Assembly (NCBI RefSeq): GCF_014205255.1
Contig: NZ_JACHNE010000001.1
Span: 1,488,001 to 1,552,000 of the forward strand
From: Streptomyces caelestis
GTDB lineage: Bacteria > Actinomycetota > Actinomycetes > Streptomycetales > Streptomycetaceae
Length of the DNA: 64,000 bases
Reading direction: 5' to 3'
This document shows positions 35,235-45,861 of this stretch, one piece after another; position 1 is the first letter of the stretch, and each line of letters begins with the position of its first letter. Position numbers and translations under genes: made by a program. The notes below the pieces were generated by a model. That model made no database searches and had not been told where the DNA came from. It worked only from the letters and a program-made list of their open reading frames with translations.

Positions 35235-36399
35235 CCAGCGCCAGCGCCGTCACCAGATAGGGGATCGCCAGCACCGCGAAGACGGTGCTGTGCGCCCTGC
35301 CCGTGCCGAGCAGCGCGTACACGCCGAACGTGGCGACCGTCGCCAGCTCGGTGCCCAGGCTCGCCACGGAGGTGAGCGTGGCCCGGCGGGACTCGTCGAT
35401 ACGGTGCTGGAGGCGGGCGTCGGCCAGCACCTCCGCCAGCTGGAACCCGGCGAAGGCGAGGCTCACGAGAGCGATGCCCGCCAGTGAGCGGGCCGCGGCT
35501 CCCGCGGCCAGGGCGAGTGCGGCGCCCGCCAGCAGCGCGGCGAGACCGGACGGGCCGAGGCGTTCGGCCGGTCCGGTCAGGAGGCTGCCGACGGTGACGC
35601 CCGCCCAGATCAGCATGATCAGGTAGGGCACCGTCGCCTCGGCGACGCCGATGTCCCGGACCAGCAGCGGGGTGTACTCGTCGAGCGCGCCCCACACCGC
35701 GGCCACGGCCGGAATCAGCAGCAGGGCGCCGCGCACGGAACGGTCCCCGCGGACATCGGCGAGCCCGGTCCGCAGCGTCGTCACCCAGCTGTCGCCGGCG
35801 TCGTCCGGCCGCACCCGGTGCTCGGGGAACCGGGTCGCGATGACGGCGGTCAGCACGCAGGCCAGGAAGCTCGCGGCACCGACCGCCGCGTAGCCGCCCT
35901 GGGCGAAGACGGGCCCCGCGAGGCCGAGGGAGGCCACGGTGCCCACCAGCCGCGCGGCCCGGGCCCGGCCCATGACCCGCGCGTACCGGCCGGCGGCGCC
36001 GAGCCGGTCCAGCTCGTCGTACACCAGCGCCTCCAGCGCACCGGAGCCGAGCGCCCCGCCCGCGCCCCACAGGACGAAGCCGGCCGCGAAGGCCCAGTAC
36101 GACGGCACGATCACCCACAGCGCGAAGCCTGCGGCGGTGAGCAGCGGGCCGATCCACAACAGCCTCCGGCGCGACATGGCGTCGGCCCAGGCGCCGGAGG
36201 GCACTTCCAGCACCACCGAGGTGATCGACCACAGGGCGAACAGGGAGGAGATCTGCCAGAGCGACATGCCGGTGTCGGCGAACAGCAGCGCGTACACCGG
36301 GTAGAGCAGGACGAAGTCGTCGAGGAACGCGTAGCCGTACAGCGTGGTCGTCAGCCGCCGGGCACCGGAGGCGGGCACGCGTGCAGGTGAGAGTGTCAT
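35203..36399 (-). CDS. MFS transporter
   Basis: Membrane protein of 398 residues with about 12 hydrophobic segments. LEVPSGAWADAMSRRRLLWIG after the second segment is a typical MFS loop-2-3 motif. Probably a drug or metabolite exporter; substrate unknown. GGAAGG lies five bases before the ATG. It is transcribed alone. Confidence 0.88.
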   Translation of the reverse strand: MTLSPARVPASGARRLTTTLYGYAFLDDFVLLYPVYALLFADTGMSLWQISSLFALWSITSVVLEVPSGAWADAMSRRRLLWIGPLLTAAGFALWVIVPSYWAFAAGFVLWGAGGALGSGALEALVYDELDRLGAAGRYARVMGRARAARLVGTVASLGLAGPVFAQGGYAAVGAASFLACVLTAVIATRFPEHRVRPDDAGDSWVTTLRTGLADVRGDRSVRGALLLIPAVAAVWGALDEYTPLLVRDIGVAEATVPYLIMLIWAGVTVGSLLTGPAERLGPSGLAALLAGAALALAAGAAARSLAGIALVSLAFAGFQLAEVLADARLQHRIDESRRATLTSVASLGTELATVATFGVYALLGTGRAHSTVFAVLAIPYLVTALALVRGRAATARP

Positions 36400-36692
36400 G
36401 AGGCCTTCCCGCAGGGACGGATCGGATGCCGGAGGTACGGCGTCCGAGGCGGCCCTCGGGAGGCGCGGCTGGTGGATCAATGTCGCCAGGTCATGACACC
36501 GATGGTAGGCGGGCCGGGGCCCGGAGCACAGCGATAATGCCCTCACGGGTCCTCCGCCGGGAGGAGGGCGGGCGCCGCCCGTCTCCGCCGAGCGGCGATG
36601 GATGTCCGCCTGCTTGAGGAGGCCCCCGCACGGACGGGCGCGCGAGACTGGCTGGGCGGGCCGAACCCGACCGGTCGGCGAAGGGGGTCTTC

Positions 36693-37178
36693 ATGGTCGC
36701 CGCCGCACTGCTCTCCCTGCCGTACGTCGACGAGCACACGACGGTCGTCACGGCGGACGCCGAGGTCGTGTGGGGGGCGCTCGGTGAGGTTCTGGACCGC
36801 TCCTTCGGGGGTGGCCGAGCGGCCGCGTACGCACGCCTGGCCGGCTGCGCCGACCGCACGGCCTCCGGGCCCCGTCCCTTGGGGGAAGGCTCGACGATTC
36901 CCGGTTTCCGGGTGGCCTGCGCGGTTCCGGGCGCGGAGCTGGCCCTGATCGGGCGTCATCACTTCTCGACGTACGCCCTGCTCTTCCACCTGGACGCGGC
37001 CGGCCAGGGACGCACTCGGCTGCGTGCCGAGACCCGGGCGAGGTTCCCCGGCCCGGCCGGCGCCCTCTACGGTCGTCTCCTCATAACCACGGGCGGACAC
37101 GCGCTCGGCGTTCGGCGCCTGCTGACGGCGGTGCGCAGGGTCGGCGACACCGCCGAGACGCGCCGGCAGGAACGCTAG
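36693..37178 (+). CDS. DUF2867/SRPBCC-like hypothetical protein
   Basis: Protein of 161 residues, perhaps a helix-grip (START/SRPBCC-like) fold: VVTADAEVVWGALGEVLDRSF at the start, a beta-rich middle (GFRVACAVPGAELALIGRHH) and a final helix YGRLLITTGGHALGVRRLL. Such proteins bind hydrophobic ligands, but no function is known for this one. AAGGGGG precedes the ATG. It overlaps the convergent Lrp gene by four bases. Confidence 0.75.
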   Translation: MVAAALLSLPYVDEHTTVVTADAEVVWGALGEVLDRSFGGGRAAAYARLAGCADRTASGPRPLGEGSTIPGFRVACAVPGAELALIGRHHFSTYALLFHLDAAGQGRTRLRAETRARFPGPAGALYGRLLITTGGHALGVRRLLTAVRRVGDTAETRRQER

Positions 37179-37627
37179 GTCGGCGATCCCGACGAGAAGC
37201 GCCGCAGCAGCGGCGACAGCACGAGCACGGACTTGGTCCGCTCGACGAACGGCTCACCGGCGATCCGCTCCAGGACCCGTTCGAAGTGCCGCATGTCGGA
37301 GGCGAAGACCTGGGCGATCGCGTCCGCGTCCCCGGTGACGGTGGACGCGGCCACGACCTCCTGGTAGCGCTCCAGGCCCCGCTGGATGGTCTCCGGGGAG
37401 GTGTTGCCCCGGCAGTAGATCTCGACGAACCCCTCGGTCTGCCAGCCGAGGGCGCCCGGGTCCACCCGTACGGTGAAGCCGGTGATGGCACCGGTGGCCC
37501 GCAGCCGGTCCACGCGCCGTTTCACGGCGGGCGCGGACAGGCCGACGATCTGGCCGATGTCGGCGTAGGAGCGGCGGGCGTCCTCGGCGAGGGCGTGCAC
37601 AATGCGTTCGTCGAGATCGTTCAGCAC
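37175..37627 (-). CDS. Lrp/AsnC family regulator linked to permease
   Basis: Regulator of 150 residues. The N-terminal helix-turn-helix is clear (about 2-50; ADIGQIVGLSAPAVKRRVDRL) and the C-terminal part is the amino-acid-sensing domain (about 65-140). GTG 37627 starts the domain but has no clear ribosome binding site. It begins 10 bases after the stop of an amino-acid permease on the same strand, so it depends on the permease transcript and perhaps on coupled translation. It is a good candidate for the protein that reads the TTGC arrays. Confidence 0.9.
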   Translation of the reverse strand: MLNDLDERIVHALAEDARRSYADIGQIVGLSAPAVKRRVDRLRATGAITGFTVRVDPGALGWQTEGFVEIYCRGNTSPETIQRGLERYQEVVAASTVTGDADAIAQVFASDMRHFERVLERIAGEPFVERTKSVLVLSPLLRRFSSGSPT

Positions 37628-37637
37628 AGTGGGTCGG

Positions 37638-39104
37638 TCACTTTTCGGATGGTGCGAGTCGGGAACGGCGATAGCCGTACACGAAGTAGAACACGAGCCC
37701 GGCGGCCATCCAGACACCGAAGACGACCCAGGTCACGGTCGGCAGGCTGCCCATCATCCAGACGCAGAAGGCGAAGCCCAGCGCGGGCAGGACCGGCGAG
37801 AGCGGCACCCGGAAGGTGCGGGGCATCTCCGGCCGGGTCCGGCGCAGCACCACGACGGCCACGTTGACCAGCGCGAAGGCGAACAGGGTGCCGATGCTGG
37901 TGGCGTCGGCGAGCTGCCCGAGCGGGATCGCGGCGGCCAGGACACCGCAGAACAGGGAGACGATCAGGGTGTTGGCGCGGGGCGTGCCCGTCTTCGGGTG
38001 GACCCTGGCGAACACCTTCGGCACGAGCCCGTCGCGGGACATGGCGAACAGGATGCGGGTCTGTCCGTACAGCACGGTCAGGACGACGCTCGCGATGGCG
38101 ACGACGGCGCAGAACGCCAGCAGCGTGCCCCAGAAGCTCTGCCCGGTGACCTCGCGCATGATCTGGGCGAGGGCGGCCTCGGAGTCGGTGAAGTTCTTCC
38201 ACGGCTTGGCGCCTACGGCGACGGCCGCGACGAGCACGTACAGCGCGGTGACGATGACGAGCGACAGCATGATCGCGCGGGGCAGATCGCGCTGGGCGTT
38301 CTTCGCCTCCTCGCCGGCGGTGGAGGCGGCGTCGAAGCCGATGTAGGAGAAGAACAGCGTGGCACCGGCGGCGCTGACACCGGCCATGCCGAGCGGCATG
38401 AAGTTCTCGTAGTTGCCGGAGCGGAAGCCCTGGACGCCGATGGCGCAGAACATCACCAGCGCGGCGATCTTCACGATGACCATGACGGTGTTGGCGCGGG
38501 CGGACTCGCGGGCGCCGCCCAGCAGGAACGCCATCGCGAGCATGACGACGATCAGCGCGGGCAGGTTGAACACTCCGCCGTCGCCGGGCGGTGCGGACAG
38601 GGCGGCCGGGATGGTGACGCCGACGGTCCCGTCGAGCAGCTCGTTGAGGTACTCGCCCCAGCCGACGGCGACGGCGGCGACGGACACGCCGTACTCCAGG
38701 ACCAGGCACCAGCCGCATATCCAGGCGATCAGCTCGCCCATCGTTGCGTACGCATACGAGTACGAGGAGCCGGAGACCGGGATGGTACCCGCCAGCTCGG
38801 CGTAGGACAGGGCAGAGAACAGGGCGGTCAGGCCGGCGATGACGAAGGCGAGCGTGACGGCCGGGCCCGCCTTGGGGACGGCCTCCCCGAGCACGACGAA
38901 GATGCCGGTGCCGAGGGTGGCACCGATGCTGATCATGGTGAGCTGCCACAGCCCGAGGGTGCGCCGCAGCGAGCCTCCCTCGCCCTGGCCACCCTCCGCG
39001 ACCAGGTTCTCCACCGGCTTGCGACGCATGAGGCGCGCGCCGACGCCCGGGGACGGCGGGGCGGTCTGACTACTGCTGTGCGGGGGTGCGCCTTGGTCGA
39101 GCAC
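37638..39104 (-). CDS. APC superfamily amino acid permease
   Basis: Transporter of 488 residues with 12 or more membrane segments. The first segments contain ISIGATLGTGIFVVLGE, the conserved unwound helix of the APC family, and SYAELAGTIPVSGSSYSYAYATMGE, typical of the cationic amino acid transporter (CAT) branch. A basic amino acid such as lysine is therefore possible. GTG 39104 has AAGGAG seven bases upstream. Followed by the Lrp regulator. Confidence 0.92.
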   Translation of the reverse strand: MLDQGAPPHSSSQTAPPSPGVGARLMRRKPVENLVAEGGQGEGGSLRRTLGLWQLTMISIGATLGTGIFVVLGEAVPKAGPAVTLAFVIAGLTALFSALSYAELAGTIPVSGSSYSYAYATMGELIAWICGWCLVLEYGVSVAAVAVGWGEYLNELLDGTVGVTIPAALSAPPGDGGVFNLPALIVVMLAMAFLLGGARESARANTVMVIVKIAALVMFCAIGVQGFRSGNYENFMPLGMAGVSAAGATLFFSYIGFDAASTAGEEAKNAQRDLPRAIMLSLVIVTALYVLVAAVAVGAKPWKNFTDSEAALAQIMREVTGQSFWGTLLAFCAVVAIASVVLTVLYGQTRILFAMSRDGLVPKVFARVHPKTGTPRANTLIVSLFCGVLAAAIPLGQLADATSIGTLFAFALVNVAVVVLRRTRPEMPRTFRVPLSPVLPALGFAFCVWMMGSLPTVTWVVFGVWMAAGLVFYFVYGYRRSRLAPSEK

Positions 39105-39254
39105 GCGCTGACTCCTTCGTCACTGCCGGTCTCGGGTGGCAGGGACCGGCAGTGTCCCGCCCGACAGCCGGGACCCACCGAGCGGGGTCCCCGCCACGCC
39201 ACGTACGAGGCGACAGCCTACGAGCAGGGACGTTGCCCGTGTAATGCAGCAACC

Positions 39255-39309
39255 TTGCGCGTGCCCGCAAGATCATTGCGTTCCTCGGGACTGGCCGGAG
39301 GTTCGTTGC
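39255..39309. promoter_or_regulatory. three-part TTGC operator array upstream of the permease/Lrp unit
   Basis: TTGCGCG (39255), 10 bases, ATCATTGCGTTC (39272), 18 bases, TTCGTTGC (ends 39309). TTGC boxes are 21 and 30 bases apart. A fourth CGTTGCAC follows near 39329. It overlaps the 3' end of the GNAT gene and lies 150-205 bases before the permease start. Near-identical to 34468-34524. Confidence 0.6.
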
Positions 39310-39839
39310 ACGTCGGCGTTCGTCCGTTGCACAGGACTTGTCCGGACCAGCTCTTTCACCAGAAACGTGAGCTCCTCGACACACTCGTGCGTGACTCCGT
39401 CGTGGTCCTCGTAGGACCAGCGGCCGACGTAGGGGGCGAGTGGCAGATAGCCGAGCCGGGCGTAGAGGGCGGCGGCGCTCGGGTTGTCGTCGGCGACGCC
39501 GAGGCCGACGGCCGTACGGCCCCGCTCCCGGGCGCGTTCCTCGGCGGCCCGGACCAGGGCGCTGCCGATGCCGCGCGAGCGCAGCTTCTCGGGCCACACG
39601 GACAGCGCGTTGATCTCCGGGCAGCCGGGCCGTGCCGCCCGTACGGTCGCGTCGTCGCAGCCGCCCCAGCGCAGCTCCGTGTGTCCCACGGGCCGCCCGT
39701 CGAGCCAGGCGACGAGATACGTGCTCTGCCCCCGCTCCTGGCGCTCGAAGCGGCGCGCGTGGAAGGAGGTGGCGCCCGGGGAGCCGATGTACTGGTCGAG
39801 CACCGCCACATCGGCGGCCCGGCAGACGGTGATCTCCAT
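39273..39839 (-). CDS. GNAT family N-acetyltransferase
   Basis: Acetyltransferase of 188 residues. The acetyl-CoA-binding motif A is RSRGIGSALVRAAEERARERG (about 87-107; the R-x-x-G-x-G/A pattern), and NPSAAALYARLGY is motif B. Substrate unknown. ATG 39839 is preferred; the ribosome binding site is weak. The last 20 residues are polar and low in similarity, and their DNA contains the TTGC array. Confidence 0.88.
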   Translation of the reverse strand: MEITVCRAADVAVLDQYIGSPGATSFHARRFERQERGQSTYLVAWLDGRPVGHTELRWGGCDDATVRAARPGCPEINALSVWPEKLRSRGIGSALVRAAEERARERGRTAVGLGVADDNPSAAALYARLGYLPLAPYVGRWSYEDHDGVTHECVEELTFLVKELVRTSPVQRTNADVQRTSGQSRGTQ

Positions 39840-39870
39840 GGCGTACGACGGTAGGGCGCCCGCACGCAGA

Positions 39871-39897
39871 AGGCCCCCGATTTTCCCTCGGGGGCCT
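39871..39897 (-). terminator. hairpin terminator after guaB1
   Basis: A 10 bp stem AGGCCCCCGA/TCGGGGGCCT with a seven-base loop TTTTCCC, 20 bases beyond the guaB1 stop. Confidence 0.75.
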
Positions 39898-39916
39898 GGG
39901 ACGAGGCGTGGGGCTG

Positions 39917-41467
<1,551 letters not shown>

Positions 41468-41842
41468 TCATCCAGGCTGGTCAGGGGCGCCTTTAGAGGA
41501 TGCTCCAAGCCCCAGGGTCACGAAGAGACCCGGGCCCCGGTCCGTCGCCTCCGCGAAGATCTCCTCCGCGACCTGCCACTCCTGGGGCCGCTCCTCGGCG
41601 TACCCCCGCCACCCCCGGACGACGACCAGCAGCCCTCGCTCCACGGCTCCCTCGGGCCAGAGGGCGGGGTCGGACAGGCAGTCGGCGAGGGCGTCCCAGT
41701 TGCGGCCGAACCACTCGGGCAGGGAGAGGTCACGGGCGCAGCGGTCCATGAGGCCCGCCTTGTCCGTGACCCCCTCCAGGTCCAGCACGAGCACGATCCG
41801 GCCGGCCGGATCGTCCGGCACCTCCCGCGCCTCCCTGGCCAT
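41468..41842 (-). CDS. barstar family protein
   Basis: Protein of 124 residues resembling barstar, the inhibitor of the RNase barnase. The signature LPEWFGRNWDALADCL matches the inhibitor helix region, followed by a beta-rich C-terminal half. No barnase-like RNase gene is beside it, so it may protect against a toxin encoded elsewhere or have another role. ATG 41842 has GGAG about nine bases upstream. It begins three bases after the SorC regulator gene. Confidence 0.85.
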   Translation of the reverse strand: MAREAREVPDDPAGRIVLVLDLEGVTDKAGLMDRCARDLSLPEWFGRNWDALADCLSDPALWPEGAVERGLLVVVRGWRGYAEERPQEWQVAEEIFAEATDRGPGLFVTLGLGASSKGAPDQPG

Positions 41843-41845
41843 ACG

Positions 41846-42865
41846 TCAGACTCCGTCCGGATCGGTCCTGTTGAGCGCCGACTTCGGTGCCGGGCCCGCC
41901 GTCATCAGATAGTCCGCGGCCGAGGTGTCCGTCACCAGGCTGGTGACGAGCCCGGACCGCAGCACCGCGTCGATCGCGGGCCCCTTGCGCTGTCCGCCCG
42001 CGATCGCGACGACCTCGGGGATGCGGCGGAGCTGGTCGGCCTTGACGGTGATGCACCGCTCGCCCAGGTCCCGGCCGACCCTTCGGCCTTCGGAGTCGAA
42101 GAGGTGCGCGGACATCTCGGCGGCGACACCGAGGGAGGCGTAGTGCGCGCGCTCCTCGTCGCTGAGCATGTCGTGCACCGTGGAGATCCCGGGCTCCCAG
42201 GAGCCGATGGAGACGCAGGCGACGGTGACCTTGTCGAAGTGTTCGAAGGCCCGGGCGATCCCCGTCTGGTTGCGCAGCGCCGTGGCCGTGGCCGCGTCGG
42301 GCAGCAGCATCGGCGCGTAGATGGGGTGCGCGTCACCGCCGGAGACCTGGGCCGCTCGGCGTACGGCCTCGACCGAGCCGCGCTCGGCGGTCCCGGCGTC
42401 GTACACGCCCGTCAGCTGCACCACCGTGCACGGCGGCAGCCGGTCGAGCGCCGCCGCCATGTGGATGGTGGAGCGGCCCCAGGCCAGGCCCAGCACATCA
42501 CCTTCGTTGACCAGCTCGGCGAGCAGGTCGGCGGCCACTTCTCCCAGGTTCTCGGGGTCGGGTGACTCCTCGGCCTCGGCCGGGGACTCGACCACGACGG
42601 CGTGCCTGAGACCGTAGCGGGCGCGGAGCGCGTCCGAGCGCTCGGCGTCCAGCTCCGCAGGCACACGGATCTCGATACGTACGAGATCCCGTTCGAGGGC
42701 GGTCTCCAGGACCCGGGCCACCTTGAAGCGGCTGACGCCGAACTCCTCCGCGATCTGGATCTTGGACTTCCCCTCGAGGTAGAAGCGGCGGGCCATGGCC
42801 GCCGCCTGCACCAGCTCAGCGGGTCCCATCCGCATGGCTGACCGGCCCGCCGACATACCCGACAC
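41846..42865 (-). CDS. SorC/DeoR family sugar-binding transcriptional regulator
   Basis: Regulator of 339 residues. The N-terminal helix-turn-helix (about 25-60; SKIQIAEEFGVSRFKVARVLE) is followed by a sugar-phosphate-binding domain of the SorC/GlpR fold (GDVLGLAWGRSTIHMAAAL, then AGGQRKGPAI near the end). Ligands in this family are phosphorylated sugars. GTG 42865 follows GAGGAG by six bases and is preferred over GTG 42889. rpe lies upstream on the same strand 102 bases away, consistent with a pentose-phosphate link. Confidence 0.9.
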   Translation of the reverse strand: MSGMSAGRSAMRMGPAELVQAAAMARRFYLEGKSKIQIAEEFGVSRFKVARVLETALERDLVRIEIRVPAELDAERSDALRARYGLRHAVVVESPAEAEESPDPENLGEVAADLLAELVNEGDVLGLAWGRSTIHMAAALDRLPPCTVVQLTGVYDAGTAERGSVEAVRRAAQVSGGDAHPIYAPMLLPDAATATALRNQTGIARAFEHFDKVTVACVSIGSWEPGISTVHDMLSDEERAHYASLGVAAEMSAHLFDSEGRRVGRDLGERCITVKADQLRRIPEVVAIAGGQRKGPAIDAVLRSGLVTSLVTDTSAADYLMTAGPAPKSALNRTDPDGV

Positions 42866-42967
42866 GGCGATCTCCTCACTGCTGTTCACACTCTGGATTC
42901 GCCGTTCATCCTTGCAGATCCGGCGCGGTTGATCAGCCCTGATGAGAGCCGTTCACTTTGCTGTGGC

Positions 42968-43654
42968 TCAGTGGTCGCAGGCCCAGGAGGCCTTGGCGGT
43001 GGCCGCCTCGGCCTGCGTGCGTAGTGCACGTACCGCCTCGGCCGGGTCGTTTGCCCCGTAGACCGCCGATCCGGCCACGAAGACGTCGGCTCCGGCGTCC
43101 GCGCACCGCTCGATGGTGGAGGCGGAGACTCCGCCGTCGACCTGGAGCCAGAGCTCCAGACCGTGCTTGCTGATCAACTCGCGGGTGCGGCGAATCTTCG
43201 GAAGCATGATGTCGAGGAAGGCCTGTCCCCCGAAGCCCGGTTCGACCGTCATGATCAGCAGCATGTCGAGCTCGGGGAGCAGGTCCTCGTACGGCTCGAT
43301 GGGGGTCGCGGGCTTCAGCGCCATGGAGGCGCGGGCGCCCTTGGCACGGATCTCCCGGGCGAGCCGGACCGGTGCGGCGGCCGCCTCGACGTGGAAGGTG
43401 ACGGAACCGGCCCCCGCTTCGACGTACTGGGGCGCCCACCGATCGGGGGCCTCGATCATCAGGTGGCAGTCCAGCGGAGTGTCCGTCGCACGCGCCAGCG
43501 ACTCCACGACCGGCACACCGAGCGTGAGGTTCGGGACGAAATGGTTGTCCATGACGTCGACGTGGAGCCAGTCGGCTCCCTCCACCGCCTTCGCCTCGTC
43601 CGCGAGGCGAGCGAAGTCGGCGGACAGGATGCTGGGGTTGATCTGCGCGGCCAT
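42968..43654 (-). CDS. rpe: ribulose-phosphate 3-epimerase
   Basis: Interconverts ribulose 5-phosphate and xylulose 5-phosphate in the pentose phosphate pathway. It has 228 residues and a TIM barrel; [25 protein letters not shown] and the phosphate site [13 protein letters not shown] hold the catalytic aspartates and the metal-binding histidines. It diverges from the MMPL gene with 65 bases between starts. Ribulose 5-phosphate is also the riboflavin precursor. Confidence 0.97.
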   Translation of the reverse strand: MAAQINPSILSADFARLADEAKAVEGADWLHVDVMDNHFVPNLTLGVPVVESLARATDTPLDCHLMIEAPDRWAPQYVEAGAGSVTFHVEAAAAPVRLAREIRAKGARASMALKPATPIEPYEDLLPELDMLLIMTVEPGFGGQAFLDIMLPKIRRTRELISKHGLELWLQVDGGVSASTIERCADAGADVFVAGSAVYGANDPAEAVRALRTQAEAATAKASWACDH

Positions 43655-43719
43655 GACCCAAGACTGCCATGCCCGCCGAGGGTTGTGGGCATCGGTCCCG
43701 GGTCGCAGAGGGGCTTGCC

Positions 43720-45861
43720 ATGAAACAGGGCGTCGCGCACCTCGTCTGCGGGCGGCGGGCCAAGTGGCTGGTGCTGGTCCTGTGGGTGGTGGTGCTGTTC
43801 GTCGCCGCGCCGTTCGCCATGAAGCTCACCGACGCCCAGGACAACGACGCGTCGTCCTGGCTGCCGGGGTCCGCGGAGTCGACGCAGGTGCTGGAGCTCT
43901 CCGAGGACTTCCGGCCGGAGCAGATCCCGGCGATCGTGATCTACGCCCGGGACAGCGGGCTGACGGTCCAGGACCGGGCGGAGATCGCCGAGGACGTGCG
44001 GCAGCTCAAGGAGCTGCGTGACCACGGCATCCGGGGCGCGGAGACCCGGGGGCCGGTCTTCGACCGGCAGACGGATCCGCGGGCGGCGCAGGTCTTCGTG
44101 CCGATCACGATGGACGAGGAGGGCTGGGAGCGGATCTCGCCCGCCGTCGACTCCATCCGGGACGACGTCGGCGAGGGCGGCGGCGGGCTGGCCGTGCACA
44201 TCACGGGCCCGGGCGGTACGTCGGCGGACTTCGCGGAGGCATTCGAGGGCATCGACTCGACGCTGCTGTTCTCGGCGATGACCGTCGTCATCGTCATGCT
44301 GCTCATCACCTACCGCAGCCTGACCCTGCTGCTGATCCCCCTGATCTCGGTGGTCTGCGCGCTGTTCGCCTCCCAGGCGCTGATCTACCTGCTGGCCGAG
44401 CACGCGGGCCTGACGGTCAACGGCCAGAGCGCCGGCATTCTCACGGTGCTGGTCTTCGGGGCGGGGACGGACTACGCCCTGCTGCTGGTCGCCCGCTACC
44501 GGGAGGAGCTGCGCCGGCACGAGGACCGGCACGAGGCGATGGCCCTGGCGCTGCACCGCGCGGGCCCCGCGGTGCTCGCCTCCGGCGCGACGGTCGTGCT
44601 GAGCATGCTGGTGCTGCTGGCCGCCGAGATGAACTCCACCAGCGGCCTGGGACCGGTGGCCGCCATCGGCGTCGCGGTCGCCCTGCTGGCGATGATGAGC
44701 CTCTTCCCCGCCCTGCTGGTGATCTTCGGCCGGTGGATCTTCTGGCCGGTGGTCCCGCACCACGGCGCGCCCGACCCGACCGAGCACGGCATCTGGGCGC
44801 GCATGGGCCGCCGTATCGCCCGCCGCCCGCGCACGACGTGGGCCGTCACGGCACTGGCCCTGGCTGTCTGTTCGCTGGGCCTGATCCAGCTGCGCGCGGA
44901 GGGCATCGGCAACGCGGACGCGTTCACCGGGACACCGGACTCGATCACCGGCCAGGAGGTGTCGGCGCGCTACTTCCCGGCGGGCAGCGGCGATCCCCTG
45001 GTCATCATCAGCAACCAGGCGCAGGCCGAGCAGGTGGGCCGCGCGGTCGCGGCGACGCAGGGCGTGGTCCCGCAGTCCCTCGGGCTGCCGCCCGGCACCA
45101 AACCGGCCTTCGAGGGCAAGGTCCTGTTCGAGGCCACCATGACCGCCCCGGCGGACAGCGAGGCCGCCAAGGAGACGGTCGAGCGGGTGCGGGACACCGT
45201 GCACGCGGTGCCGGACGCCGACGCCCGGGTGGGTGGCGGTACGGCGGCCCTGCTGGACATGGACGAGGCGACCACGCACGACAACATGCTGATCATCCCG
45301 CTGGTGCTGGTGGTCGTCCTGCTGATCCTGTGCGTCCTGCTGCGCGCCCTGATCGCCCCCCTGCTGCTGATCGGGACGGTGATCCTGTCGTTCGCGGCGG
45401 CCCTCGGCATCAGCGCGCTGGCCTTCCGGTACCTCTTCGACTACGCGGGCGAGGCGACCGACTTCCCGTTGTTCGTCTTCGTCTTCCTGGTCGCCCTGGG
45501 CATCGACTACAACATCTTCCTCACCACGCGCATCCGCGAGGAGGCGGCCGGCCAGGGCACCAGAGCGGGCGTGGTCACCGGGCTCGCCACCACCGGAGCG
45601 GTCATCACCTCCGCCGGCCTGGTCCTGGCCGGCACCTTCGCCGCCCTCGGCACCCTCCCGATGGTCGCCTTCGCCGAGATCGGCTTCGCGGTCGCCCTCG
45701 GCGTCCTCATCGACACGTTCGTCGTGCGCTCGGTCCTGGTCACGTCACTGTTCCTGGACGTGGGCCCGAAGGTGTGGTGGCCGCACCGGCTGGCCAGGGA
45801 GGACGGCGGTGCGGCGGCCCGGGAGAGGGTCGGAGCGGGGGTCAGCCGGTCCGGCGGATGA
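43720..45861 (+). CDS. MMPL/RND family transporter
   Basis: Membrane protein of 713 residues of the MmpL type. The two halves each have one segment, a large external loop, then five to six segments (about 180-360 and 530-700). [20 protein letters not shown] and [15 protein letters not shown] are the paired conserved motifs of MMPL proteins, with the proton-relay aspartate-tyrosine pair. Exports lipids or other hydrophobic metabolites; substrate unknown. GAGGGG precedes the ATG. It overlaps the convergent rsmB end by 20 bases. Confidence 0.92.
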   Translation: MKQGVAHLVCGRRAKWLVLVLWVVVLFVAAPFAMKLTDAQDNDASSWLPGSAESTQVLELSEDFRPEQIPAIVIYARDSGLTVQDRAEIAEDVRQLKELRDHGIRGAETRGPVFDRQTDPRAAQVFVPITMDEEGWERISPAVDSIRDDVGEGGGGLAVHITGPGGTSADFAEAFEGIDSTLLFSAMTVVIVMLLITYRSLTLLLIPLISVVCALFASQALIYLLAEHAGLTVNGQSAGILTVLVFGAGTDYALLLVARYREELRRHEDRHEAMALALHRAGPAVLASGATVVLSMLVLLAAEMNSTSGLGPVAAIGVAVALLAMMSLFPALLVIFGRWIFWPVVPHHGAPDPTEHGIWARMGRRIARRPRTTWAVTALALAVCSLGLIQLRAEGIGNADAFTGTPDSITGQEVSARYFPAGSGDPLVIISNQAQAEQVGRAVAATQGVVPQSLGLPPGTKPAFEGKVLFEATMTAPADSEAAKETVERVRDTVHAVPDADARVGGGTAALLDMDEATTHDNMLIIPLVLVVVLLILCVLLRALIAPLLLIGTVILSFAAALGISALAFRYLFDYAGEATDFPLFVFVFLVALGIDYNIFLTTRIREEAAGQGTRAGVVTGLATTGAVITSAGLVLAGTFAALGTLPMVAFAEIGFAVALGVLIDTFVVRSVLVTSLFLDVGPKVWWPHRLAREDGGAAARERVGAGVSRSGG

